A stretch of 10,329 bases of DNA from JBDSLU01 sp039916225 (GCA_039916225.1 JBDSLU010000051.1:1-10329); one strand, 5' to 3'; numbered from the stretch's first letter, positions 1 to 7,478 are shown. Notes: a model not told the origin generated them from the sequence alone. Made by a program: numbers and translations.

Positions 1-523
1 CGATGACGAATCGGCGACCGGCATTGACGGGGCCCGACAGGCCGTCGACGTCGAGCGTCACTTCCTTGGTCACGCCATGCATCGTCAGATCGCCGACCAG
101 CTGGAACTTGCCGGCCGCGCCCGGGACGACCTTCTTCGATTTGAACGTCAGCGTCGGGAACTTGGCGACGTCGAAGAAATTCTCGCTCCGCAGGTCCTTG
201 TCACGGCCTTCGTTATTGGTCGTGATCGTCGTCGCATCGATCGTGACGTCGGCGGCGATCGACGACGCGTTCTTGCCGTCGTAGGTGATCTTGCCCGACA
301 CCTTGCCGAACGAGCCCGGCACCGTCGACACCATCAGGTGGGTGACCGTGAAGCCGGCGGTCGAGTGCGCCTGGTCGATGTTCCATTCATTCGGCCCGAG
401 CACGGGCTGCGGCGGCGGACCCTGCATGGCGGGCGCGGCGGCCGGGGCAGGTGGCGGGGCCTGGGCGTAGGCAACGGCCGACGCGAGGACGAGGGCGGTA
501 GTAGTGAGGGTCTTGAACGTCAC
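1..523 (-). CDS. YceI-family secreted protein, C-terminus cut by the window edge
   Basis: Read by eye on the minus strand; it is partial (174 codons visible, last full codon ending at base 2). The GTG start is chosen because an AAGGAG Shine-Dalgarno sequence lies 6 bases upstream and the first residues form a signal peptide (MTFKT, then a hydrophobic stretch ending AVAYA around residue 20). A Pro/Ala-rich linker follows (about 22-43). The YceI lipocalin-like fold begins near residue 45 with the family pattern W-x-I-D-x-x-H-S, F-T-V-x-H, MVS and G-x-F-G. Later family marks are the run RSENFFDVAKFPT and LTMHGVTKEVTLDV. YceI proteins are periplasmic or secreted beta-barrels that bind isoprenoid-like lipids; the physiological role is usually unclear. 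The gene lies 60 bases downstream of the kinase stop on the same strand, so it may be co-transcribed with it or have its own promoter. Family assignment is very secure; ligand unknown. Confidence 0.93.
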   Translation of the reverse strand, partial: MTFKTLTTTALVLASAVAYAQAPPPAPAAAPAMQGPPPQPVLGPNEWNIDQAHSTAGFTVTHLMVSTVPGSFGKVSGKITYDGKNASSIAADVTIDATTITTNNEGRDKDLRSENFFDVAKFPTLTFKSKKVVPGAAGKFQLVGDLTMHGVTKEVTLDVDGLSGPVNAGRRFVI

Positions 524-542
524 GAGGGGCTCCTTCGGAGAG

Positions 543-558
543 GGCGTCAGACGACGCC
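543..558 (-). other. GC-rich hairpin between the kinase stop and the YceI ribosome binding site
   Basis: A perfect 6-bp stem, GGCGTC / GACGCC, with a 4-base loop sits in the 60-base gap and ends 7 bases before the AAGGAG of the YceI gene. No T-run follows on either strand, so it is not a canonical intrinsic terminator. It could separate expression of the two genes by RNA processing or partial termination. The sequence CTCCGAAGGAG just downstream is also self-complementary around the Shine-Dalgarno sequence. The function is inference. Confidence 0.35.
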
Positions 559-583
559 ACGAAACAGGCGTGGGGCAGAGAGG

Positions 584-3040
584 TCAGGGTGCGGAGGGTT
601 CCGCGCTTCTTGCCCGGCTGGCGACGCTGTCGCCGTCAACGAGGGCGCGAAACGCGGGCTCGTCCCGCAAGGCATCGAAATCAGGGTCCAGCCTGGCGCG
701 AACCCGGGTCAGGGCCGGCTTGGCGGCGATGCATTCGGACAGGTAGCGCAGCGCGTCGGCGGCGTCGCCGCGCAGGGCGTACAGCGATGCGACGTAAAAC
801 TTGGTGAATGGGTCATCGGCGCCGCTCGATTGGCGGGCCCGGAAGGCCTTCACCATATCGGTGAACGCCTGATCGGATGCCCCGCGATCGCCTTTACGCC
901 AATACGCCGCTCCCTGTTTCTGGAGGATCTCGATCTGGAGCCGGCCCTTGAGGGCGTGATCGTGCTCGGCGAGAAAGGTCTGCTCCCGGGCGTACGAGGC
1001 CAGGGCACTGTCGTAGCGCCCCTGCCGGTAGCGGGCGTAACCCAGGCGGACATGGCTGCCGACCATCAGGAGGCCCTCGGTGCCGGACTTCAGGCCCTCC
1101 TGCAGGGCCACGGCACGCTCGGCATCGACCTCCGCCGCCGCCAGGTCGCCCTTGATCGATCGGAGCAGGGCGAGCTGCTGGAAGACATAGCCGGCGTCCG
1201 GGTTGAAGGCCCGGGCCCGTTCGAGCGCGGCGATCCCTTCGTCGATGAGGCCCTTGCCGATCCAGAAGGCGCGCGCCAGCGTGTTGCGGGCGGCCAGGTT
1301 GGTCGGGTCCAGATCGACGGCGCGGGTGGCGGCGCCGATCGCCTCGTCGTTGCGCCCTTCGGCCAGCCGGACCCCGGCCAGGCCGGCCAGCGCCGACACG
1401 TTGTCCGGGTCGAGCTGCAGGGCCCGCTCGAGCGCCGCGTTGGCCTTGACCAGCAGCGCCGGCAGCGAGAGGAACTGGCCCTGCATGCTGTAGGCGATCC
1501 CGATGTGGGCCCACGCCGAGGCGTACTGCGGGTCGTGGGCGACCGCCTGCTCGAACAGCACCAGCGCCGCGGTCATCGAGTCGCGGGTGGCGGTGCGGAG
1601 GTTGACCTGCCCGCGCGAGAACGCCTCCCAGGCCGGCAGCGACTCCGTTTCCTTGTGTCCGTGCAACGGCCCGCTGCTCTTGATCGCCGCCGACAGGCCG
1701 AGCTTCATCGCCTCGACGACCCGATCCTGCAGGTTGAAGAGATCGTCGACCTTGCCGTCGACTTTGACCGTCCGCACCAGCGAGGCGGATCGCACGTCGA
1801 CGAGCTCCGCCGTGATGCGGATCAGGGCGCCCAGGCGCTGGTAGGCGCCGCCGATGATGTACGACGCGCCGAGGCGGCGCCCGATCTCGATCGCCTGGTG
1901 CTCGGCGACGCGCTCGAGTGACGGCCCGCTCAGGTGCTTGATCGCGTCGTGCACCTGGGTGCGGCCGATCAGTGTGACGCCGCGCGCGCCACGCAGATCG
2001 GCGGTCACGGTCTCGGCGATGCCCGAGCCGATCCAGTCGTCGACCGGCTCGCGCGTGGTGTTGCCGAAGGTCATCACGGCGATCGCCGGCGCCTCGTCGG
2101 ACCGCCGGTCGGCGGTCGGCGCGACGATCGCCCCGGACGGCGCGCGGCGCGTCGATCGGCTGGCGGTCGGATCCTCGAGCCAGCGGGCGGCGGCGTGGAG
2201 ATCGATGTAGAGCTCGCGGGCCGACTGATAGCGGAAGGCCGGATCCTTGGCCAGCGCCTTCAGCACGATCGCGTCGAGGCGCTCCGGCACCCCGTAATTG
2301 AGGCGGGCCAGCGCCGGCGGATCGGCGTTGAGGATGCGGTCGGCGACGTCGGTGGCGGTGTCGCCGATGAACGGCAACCGGCCGGTCAGCATCTCGTAGA
2401 GGACGACGCCGAGCGAGAACAGGTCCGTGCGGGCGTCGAGGGCGCGCCCGCGCACCTGCTCGGGCGACATGTAGGTGAAGGTGCCCATCACCGTGCCCGG
2501 CTGCGTCTCGACCAGCGCGCCGGTGGTGATCGAGGACGCCGTCGGCCGCTCGTCGTACTTGGCCAGGCCGAAGTCGAGCAGCTTGACGCGGCCGCGGCTG
2601 TCGACCATCAAGTTGGCGCTCTTGACGTCGCGGTGGATGATGCCGTGACCGTGCGCCTCGTCGAGCGCGTCGGCGGCCTGCGCCGCGATGGACACCGCTT
2701 CGGGGATCGGCAGCGGGCCGCGCGCCAGCCGCGTCGAGAGCGCCTCGCCGTCGACCAGCTCCATCACGATGAACGGCCGATCGCCGTGCTGGCCCAGGTC
2801 GTAGATGGTGGCGATGTTCGACGAGCGCAGCACCGAGGCGGCGCGCGCCTCGCGGAACAGGCGCGAGCGCTCGTCCGGGCAGGTCGGGCCGGCGTGCAGC
2901 ACCTTCAAGGCCACGGTGCGTCCGAGCCGGGTGTCTTCGGCGCGATACACCTCACCCATGCCGCCGGCTCCGAGCCGTTCGCCGATCCGGTATTGCGCGA
3001 GTTGCTGGCCCGCGAGTGACACGGGCGAAGGGTCGTTCAT
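584..3040 (-). CDS. Soluble Ser/Thr protein kinase with TolB-like domain and TPR repeats
   Basis: An 818-residue protein. The Hanks-type kinase domain spans about residues 17-287: glycine loop GAGGMG (24-29), Lys46 in VALK, HRD (136-138), Asn143, DFG (156-158), SPE (192-194) and DLFSLG (206-211). All catalytic residues are present, so it should be active. A Ser/Arg/Thr-rich linker (about 291-317) leads to a TolB-N/FlgO-like domain (about 318-445; IAVMTFGN, then ASYIIGGAYQR). TPR-like helical repeats run to about 800 (ALQLDPDN, AVDLDPTN). This order is common in acidobacterial signalling kinases, many of which carry a membrane segment after the kinase domain; none is visible here, so a cytoplasmic protein is inferred. 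The open frame extends upstream to 3223, but ATG 3040 is chosen: it overlaps the arsR stop as ATGA, and the 61 residues upstream are Arg/Pro-rich without domain character. Substrates unknown. Confidence 0.93.
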   Translation of the reverse strand: MNDPSPVSLAGQQLAQYRIGERLGAGGMGEVYRAEDTRLGRTVALKVLHAGPTCPDERSRLFREARAASVLRSSNIATIYDLGQHGDRPFIVMELVDGEALSTRLARGPLPIPEAVSIAAQAADALDEAHGHGIIHRDVKSANLMVDSRGRVKLLDFGLAKYDERPTASSITTGALVETQPGTVMGTFTYMSPEQVRGRALDARTDLFSLGVVLYEMLTGRLPFIGDTATDVADRILNADPPALARLNYGVPERLDAIVLKALAKDPAFRYQSARELYIDLHAAARWLEDPTASRSTRRAPSGAIVAPTADRRSDEAPAIAVMTFGNTTREPVDDWIGSGIAETVTADLRGARGVTLIGRTQVHDAIKHLSGPSLERVAEHQAIEIGRRLGASYIIGGAYQRLGALIRITAELVDVRSASLVRTVKVDGKVDDLFNLQDRVVEAMKLGLSAAIKSSGPLHGHKETESLPAWEAFSRGQVNLRTATRDSMTAALVLFEQAVAHDPQYASAWAHIGIAYSMQGQFLSLPALLVKANAALERALQLDPDNVSALAGLAGVRLAEGRNDEAIGAATRAVDLDPTNLAARNTLARAFWIGKGLIDEGIAALERARAFNPDAGYVFQQLALLRSIKGDLAAAEVDAERAVALQEGLKSGTEGLLMVGSHVRLGYARYRQGRYDSALASYAREQTFLAEHDHALKGRLQIEILQKQGAAYWRKGDRGASDQAFTDMVKAFRARQSSGADDPFTKFYVASLYALRGDAADALRYLSECIAAKPALTRVRARLDPDFDALRDEPAFRALVDGDSVASRARSAEPSAP

Positions 3041-3345
3041 GTTCCGTCGAAGCCGTGCCCGAGGGCGCGGCGGAATTCGTCGAGCGTCTTGCGCACGGCT
3101 TTGAGACGGATGAACTGTCCCTCGCGCCGGCTCTCGATCAGCCTCGCGTCGGCGAGGATCTTCAAGTGATGCGACACCGTCGCCTGGGTCACGTCGAAGG
3201 CGCGGCCGACTTCGCCGCAGCACAGCTCGCCACGTTTGGCGACAGTGCGCAGGATGCCCAGCCGGGTCCCGTCGGCGAGCGCTTTGGCGATGCGTACGAG
3301 CTGCTGGTCGTCCATGTCAGGGGCCATCGCTGGCGCTGCGGCCAT
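3037..3345 (-). CDS. ArsR-family winged-helix transcriptional repressor
   Basis: A 102-residue protein typical in length for ArsR/SmtB regulators. The N-terminal helix carries the family signature LADGTRLGIL (about 23-32). GELCCGEV (39-46) precedes the helix-turn-helix, whose recognition helix is TQATVSHHLKIL (53-64). A wing follows (LIESRREGQFIRL, 69-81). Adjacent Cys42-Cys43 lie where metal-sensing ArsR proteins carry ELCVCDL; the exact C-x-C pattern is missing, so metal sensing is not established. The start is uncertain: ATG 3345 gives the full frame, but Met7 and Met11 are also possible, and none has a clear Shine-Dalgarno sequence. The stop overlaps the kinase ATG by 4 bases, implying translational coupling. 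A promoter and palindrome lie 23-60 bases upstream, which suggests autorepression. ArsR genes are more often beside SRPBCC-domain proteins or transporters; pairing with a kinase is less usual. Confidence 0.92.
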   Translation of the reverse strand: MAAAPAMAPDMDDQQLVRIAKALADGTRLGILRTVAKRGELCCGEVGRAFDVTQATVSHHLKILADARLIESRREGQFIRLKAVRKTLDEFRRALGHGFDGT

Positions 3346-3367
3346 GCCGCCGGGCCGCGATGATGTT

Positions 3368-3377
3368 TAGATATCTA
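3368..3377. promoter_or_regulatory. Perfect 10-bp palindrome, candidate ArsR operator
   Basis: TAGATATCTA is a perfect inverted repeat. It abuts the -10 box of the arsR promoter (sharing base 3377) and covers the predicted transcription start. ArsR-family dimers bind AT-rich inverted repeats overlapping their own promoters, so this is a likely autoregulatory site. It is shorter than the classic 12-2-12 operators, and the flanking bases do not extend the symmetry. Binding by the adjacent ArsR is inference. Confidence 0.45.
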
Positions 3378-3406
3378 TCTTAATAACGAAACGCGGGCGC
3401 CGTCAA
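3377..3406 (-). promoter_or_regulatory. Sigma70-like promoter for the arsR-kinase operon
   Basis: On the minus strand a -35 box TTGACG (3406-3401, 5 of 6 matches to consensus) is separated by 18 bases from a -10 box TAAGAT (3382-3377, 4 of 6). It lies in an AT-rich island that stands out from the GC-rich surroundings. Transcription would start near 3370, giving a leader of about 25 bases before the ATG at 3345. This is the best-matching promoter in the window, judged by eye. Confidence 0.6.
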
Positions 3407-3433
3407 CCGGGACAGCGTGCAGGGCAGGTTTTA

Positions 3434-3556
3434 GAGGCAGGACCCCGGGAGCCGAAGCTCCCGGAGGCGGCTGGTGGGATGAGCGAATCGGACGATTCGG
3501 CTGTGGAAGCCGGCCGACCCGCGGTGGGGATCGTGCGCTTTCGCGCTCGATGCCTC
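3434..3556 (+). ncRNA. Candidate structured RNA or leader, no known family recognised
   Basis: This stretch has several nested pairings. Hairpin 1 is a perfect 8-bp stem, CCGGGAGC / GCTCCCGG (3445-3464), with a CGAA loop (C-UUCG-G if read on the minus strand). Hairpin 2 is CGAATC / GATTCG (3484-3499) with loop GGAC, enclosed by CGGCTGG (3468-3474) pairing with CCGGCCG (3510-3516). Hairpin 3 is ATCG-T-GCGC / GCGC-T-CGAT (3530-3551), extendable by GGGG (3526-3529) with CCTC (3553-3556). GAGGCA (3434-3439) can instead pair with TGCCTC (3551-3556), which competes with the base of hairpin 3. Two helices include G-U pairs that work only on the plus strand, so a plus-strand RNA is favoured. It could lead into the phosphatase operon or be a separate small RNA. 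I could not match it to a known riboswitch. Confidence 0.35.
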
Positions 3557-3579
3557 CCTTAGAGCAACAGCTATGCCAC

Positions 3580-3595
3580 ATCCGGCCGGCCGGAT
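3580..3595. repeat. Perfect 16-bp GC-rich palindrome
   Basis: ATCCGGCCGGCCGGAT reads the same on both strands. It lies between the candidate structured RNA and the phosphatase start. As RNA it would fold with a 6-bp stem and CCGG loop; there is no T-run after it, only TTCGCG. It could be a dimeric protein binding site or an additional helix of the leader. It may also be a chance product of CCGG-rich sequence. Confidence 0.3.
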
Positions 3596-3731
3596 TTCGC
3601 GACATTTGATTGGATCGGTGTCCCCATGTAGGCAACCTGGCTCCACCTACCCGGGCAGATCTGCACGCCAGTCGTCACAATTTCAGTCACGTTGACGTTG
3701 ATGGGCCATTTCGCACAAGCTCACCGGTGCG
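3596..3731 (+). other. Remaining leader region upstream of the phosphatase gene
   Basis: No convincing gene is visible here. It contains the 5-bp inverted pair GTAGG / CCTAC and a tandem CGTTGA CGTTGA (3690-3701) just before the phosphatase gene. TTGACG (3692-3697) resembles a -35 box, but no acceptable -10 follows before the start codon. CACAAT (3676-3681) resembles a -10 but lacks a -35. The phosphatase promoter is therefore not located. Confidence 0.3.
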
Positions 3732-5240
3732 ATGCCGTCCGCGGTTCGTTCGGCCCTGGTGCGCTCGGCACTCGAACGGCTTTCCAGCCCCTGGCTGCAG
3801 GAGGCGGCGGCCTTCGGCCTCCTCCAGGGACGGACGTGGATGGTCAGCTGGCCGCCCGGCCCGGCCCCGGCCCCGCCGGATCTGACGGCCGCGATTCCGG
3901 ATTCCCAACAGTTGGAGCTGGGGCTCGTCGCCCCGAAGCCCGGCGCCAAGCTCAGGCTGGAGGCCGACGCCGCCACCATCGCCGCACTGATCCGCAGCGA
4001 ACAGGACGGCGACCTGCTTGCGGCAGAGCTGGTCGACCGCCAGGACGAGATCCTCGCCCTCTACGATCTGGCCCGATCCAGCCGTAACAAGCTCGACCTG
4101 CCGCTGACACTGCAGACCGTTGCGGCCGAGATGGGGCGGCTGCTCAAAGCCGACATCGGCTTCATCGCCCTCGTGCCCGAGAACGGCCAGCCGCAGGTCG
4201 TGACCTCATCCGGCGCCACCCTCGAGCCCGGGCGTGTCGGCGGCTGGCTCGACAAGATGCGGCGAGCGACCAAGGTCCACGTCGGCCAGGACGCGGCGGA
4301 GTCGCCCTCCGCCCGCCATGACTGCTGGGTCGTCGCCCCGGTCCGCACCCGTAACGCCGGCGTCGCCGCCCTCGGCGCGGCCCGCGCCGCCCGGCCCTTC
4401 AGCACGCCGGACGTCAAGCTCTCACTGGCCATCGCCGAGCAGGTCGGGGCGCTCATCGAAAACGCCTTCGCGCATCGCGAGAATCTCGCCGAGGCCGCCC
4501 GCAACGCCGAAATGCAGCTGGCGGCGCAGGTGCAGCACGACCTGCTGCCGCGAGTCTGGCCGTCCCTGCCGGGCATCCAGGTCCACGCCGCGGCCCGGCC
4601 GGCCTCGGCCGTCGGCGGCGACTTCTACGACGTGCTGCCGCTCGGCACGCACGGCCTGTTCGCCTGCCTGGGCGACGTCTCGGGCAAGGGCGTCCCGGCG
4701 GCAATCGTCATGGCGATGGCCCATGCCGCCTTCCGCTGCGCCCTCCGAACCAGCCCGCCCGAGCCGCAATGGCTGCTCCGCTCCGCGGTCGGCAGCCTCT
4801 ATGACGACTTCGTCGCGCTGGAGATGTTCGCGACGGCGTTCCTGGTCCTCTACGACGAGCGGACGCGGACGCTGCGCTACGTGAACGCCGGCCATGCGCC
4901 GGCGATCTACCGGCCGCACGGCGGTCCGAGCCTGCTGCTCGACGCCGACGAGCCGCCGATCGGCATGCTGGCCAGCTCGAACAGCCCCGGTCACGTGCTG
5001 CGCTGGCGGCCCGGCGATCTGCTGGTCGTGGCCACCGACGGCTTCACCGATTCGACCGCCCCGGACGGCACCTACTACGGCGTCGACCGGCTGGCCGACG
5101 CGATTGCCCGGATCGCGCAGCGGGACGCGCACGTCATCGTCAGCACCCTGCTCGAGGATGTGGACGCGTTCCGGCAGGGCCGGCCGGCCGGCGACGACCA
5201 GACCATCCTGGTGCTCAAGGCCCCCGTAGACGTGCCATGA
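3732..5240 (+). CDS. GAF domain-containing SpoIIE/RsbU-type serine phosphatase
   Basis: A 502-residue cytoplasmic protein. Residues 1-110 are a family-unclear N-terminal region with a Pro-rich stretch (40-50) and helices. A GAF-like sensor domain spans about 112-250 and a helical linker about 250-275. The C-terminal SpoIIE PP2C domain (about 280-498) shows GGDFYD (295-300), GDVSGKG (314-320), NAGH (385-388), DGFTD (436-440) and GDDQT (487-491). These supply the metal-binding aspartates expected of an active Mn/Mg-dependent phosphatase. Relatives dephosphorylate STAS-domain anti-sigma antagonists in partner-switching systems, but no STAS or RsbW-like gene is in this window. ATG 3732 is the only ATG after an in-frame stop at 3699; it lacks a clear Shine-Dalgarno sequence. 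A receiver gene follows after 16 bases, and a kinase operon diverges upstream. Substrate and GAF ligand are unknown. Confidence 0.94.
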   Translation: MPSAVRSALVRSALERLSSPWLQEAAAFGLLQGRTWMVSWPPGPAPAPPDLTAAIPDSQQLELGLVAPKPGAKLRLEADAATIAALIRSEQDGDLLAAELVDRQDEILALYDLARSSRNKLDLPLTLQTVAAEMGRLLKADIGFIALVPENGQPQVVTSSGATLEPGRVGGWLDKMRRATKVHVGQDAAESPSARHDCWVVAPVRTRNAGVAALGAARAARPFSTPDVKLSLAIAEQVGALIENAFAHRENLAEAARNAEMQLAAQVQHDLLPRVWPSLPGIQVHAAARPASAVGGDFYDVLPLGTHGLFACLGDVSGKGVPAAIVMAMAHAAFRCALRTSPPEPQWLLRSAVGSLYDDFVALEMFATAFLVLYDERTRTLRYVNAGHAPAIYRPHGGPSLLLDADEPPIGMLASSNSPGHVLRWRPGDLLVVATDGFTDSTAPDGTYYGVDRLADAIARIAQRDAHVIVSTLLEDVDAFRQGRPAGDDQTILVLKAPVDVP

Positions 5241-5256
5241 TCGGAGCGACACGCTG

Positions 5257-5682
5257 ATGACCAGCCAGGCCGACGCCCCGCTCGGCAGCCCAGCCTCTCC
5301 CGGAGGCCGCATCCTGGTCGTCGACGACGACCCGGTGACCCGCCGCGTCCTGTCGTCGATGCTGGAGCGTGCCCACTACGACGTGATGGCCTCGACCGAC
5401 GGCCACGAAGCCTGGACCGAGCTGGCCGCGGCCCGCATCGACCTGGTGATCACCGATCGCGAGATGCCGGCGATGAACGGCCTCGAGCTGCTCCGCGCGG
5501 TCCGGCAGTCGCCGCGGCACGGCGGCGTCCCGGTGATCATGCTGACCGGCACCACCCTCGAAAGCGCCGGCGACGAGGCGGACGCCGAAGGGGCCAGCGC
5601 CTTTTTGACCAAGCCGGTGAGCTCGCGCGAGCTGCTCGAGATCGTCGAGCGGCTGCTGCGCGAAACGACCGCCGGCGCCTGA
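5257..5682 (+). CDS. Stand-alone receiver-domain response regulator
   Basis: A 141-residue single-domain CheY-like protein. A 17-residue Gly/Pro/Ser-rich N-terminal tail precedes the receiver fold: ILVVDDDP gives the acidic pocket (Asp23-25), the phosphoacceptor is Asp67 in VITDREMP, the conserved Thr is Thr97 (IMLTG), and Lys119 is in FLTKPV. There is no output domain, so it must act by protein contact. The nearest candidate partner is the phosphatase encoded 16 bases upstream; many SpoIIE-type phosphatases carry a fused receiver, and this protein may supply it in trans. No cognate histidine kinase gene is present. A GGAG sits about 10 bases before the ATG. The next gene starts 4 bases after its stop, indicating one transcript. 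The receiver assignment is secure; the partner is inferred. Confidence 0.95.
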   Translation: MTSQADAPLGSPASPGGRILVVDDDPVTRRVLSSMLERAHYDVMASTDGHEAWTELAAARIDLVITDREMPAMNGLELLRAVRQSPRHGGVPVIMLTGTTLESAGDEADAEGASAFLTKPVSSRELLEIVERLLRETTAGA

Positions 5683-5686
5683 GCCC

Positions 5687-6172
5687 GTGACCGCGACGGA
5701 TCCGGACCGCGGCGTCTGCCTGCAGGAGCGCTACGCTCCGTCGCTCGCCTGCTTCGGCTGCGGCCCGGCCAATCCGGCCGGCCTGCAGGTCCGCAGCATC
5801 GTCGATGACGACGGCGCGCTGATCGCGAGCTGGCGCCCCGGTCCGCACCACGAAGCCTTCCCCGGTGTCCTCAACGGCGGGATCATCGGGACGCTCCTGG
5901 ACTGCCACTGCAACTGGACCGCCGCGCACGCGCTGATGCGTCGCCTGGCGGTCGATCGGCCGCCGTGCACGGTCACCGCCGAGTATGCGATCCGCATGCG
6001 GCGGCCGACGCCGACCGCCGGCGAGGTCCAGCTGCGCGCCTGGGTGGTCGAGATCGAGGACGACCGCGCGACCATCGACGGCGAGCTGTCCGCCGACGGC
6101 GAGGTCACCGCCACCTGCCGCGGCCGTTTCGTCGCCGTCCGGCCCGGACACCCGGCCTACCACCGCTGGTAG
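5687..6172 (+). CDS. PaaI-like hotdog-fold thioesterase
   Basis: A 161-residue protein starting at GTG, 4 bases after the receiver stop; no obvious Shine-Dalgarno sequence is seen, so translation probably depends on coupling. An N-terminal CFGCGPANPAGLQ motif (22-34) is characteristic of one PaaI-like thioesterase subgroup. The hotdog core follows: HHEAFPGVLNGGIIGTLLDCH (54-74), where Asn63-Gly64-Gly65 and Asp72 sit in the positions of the acyl-CoA thioesterase active site. The strand VTAEYAIRMRRPTPTAGEV corresponds to the usual conserved strand leading into the PTP-x-G turn. Such enzymes hydrolyse acyl-CoA or aryl-CoA thioesters as homodimers or tetramers. The substrate cannot be read from sequence. 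Its place after a phosphatase and receiver gene may simply reflect operon packing rather than a shared pathway. Confidence 0.88.
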   Translation: MTATDPDRGVCLQERYAPSLACFGCGPANPAGLQVRSIVDDDGALIASWRPGPHHEAFPGVLNGGIIGTLLDCHCNWTAAHALMRRLAVDRPPCTVTAEYAIRMRRPTPTAGEVQLRAWVVEIEDDRATIDGELSADGEVTATCRGRFVAVRPGHPAYHRW

Positions 6173-6183
6173 CGCGGGACGGA

Positions 6184-6189
6184 TACAAT
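6184..6189 (+). promoter_or_regulatory. -10 box TACAAT immediately before a GTG start, possible leaderless promoter
   Basis: TACAAT (5 of 6 matches to TATAAT) ends 7 bases before the GTG at 6197, so transcription would begin at or next to the start codon. The 24-base gap after the thioesterase stop contains no clear Shine-Dalgarno sequence, and no -35 box is evident 16-18 bases upstream. This arrangement fits a leaderless mRNA. It would give the downstream enzyme expression independent of the operon. Confidence 0.4.
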
Positions 6190-6196
6190 CCGTTCC

Positions 6197-7405
<1,209 letters not shown>

Positions 7406-7416
7406 ATGAGAGGAGC

Positions 7417-7478
7417 GGCGGCACGGGCCGCCCCATCACAAGGCGTCACGGCAGCCCAGGGATCCGCCCATCGGGCGG
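7417..7478. terminator. Two GC-rich hairpins in the convergent spacer, possible bidirectional terminator
   Basis: GGCGGC / GCCGCC (7417-7432, 4-base loop) begins 12 bases after the plus-strand stop. CCGCCC / GGGCGG (7464-7478, 3-base loop) lies between it and the stop of the convergent minus-strand gene. Both are strong stems, but neither is followed by a T-run on either strand. They may block read-through or protect 3' ends, without being classic intrinsic terminators. The rest of the 110-base gap shows nothing clear. Confidence 0.4.

Noticed and set aside
77..1921. Long plus-strand open frame of 614 codons opposite the kinase gene
   Set aside because: Its translation is Arg/Gly/Val-rich with no domain character, and it lies antisense to an intact kinase with all motifs. 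It is a high-GC codon-shadow frame.
3041..3223. Upstream extension of the kinase frame
   Set aside because: It lies wholly inside arsR in another frame, is Arg/Pro-rich, and the ATG at 3040 has the classic ATGA overlap and directly precedes the kinase fold.
3445..3464. Intrinsic terminator at the 8-bp UUCG/CGAA hairpin
   Set aside because: The stem is strong, but no T-run follows on either strand, and no gene ends beside it; both neighbouring operons diverge from this region.
3431..3646. Minus-strand open frame of 71 codons in the divergent intergenic region
   Set aside because: No ribosome binding site or family resemblance is seen, and it overlaps the hairpin-rich segment. Non-coding structure explains the region better.
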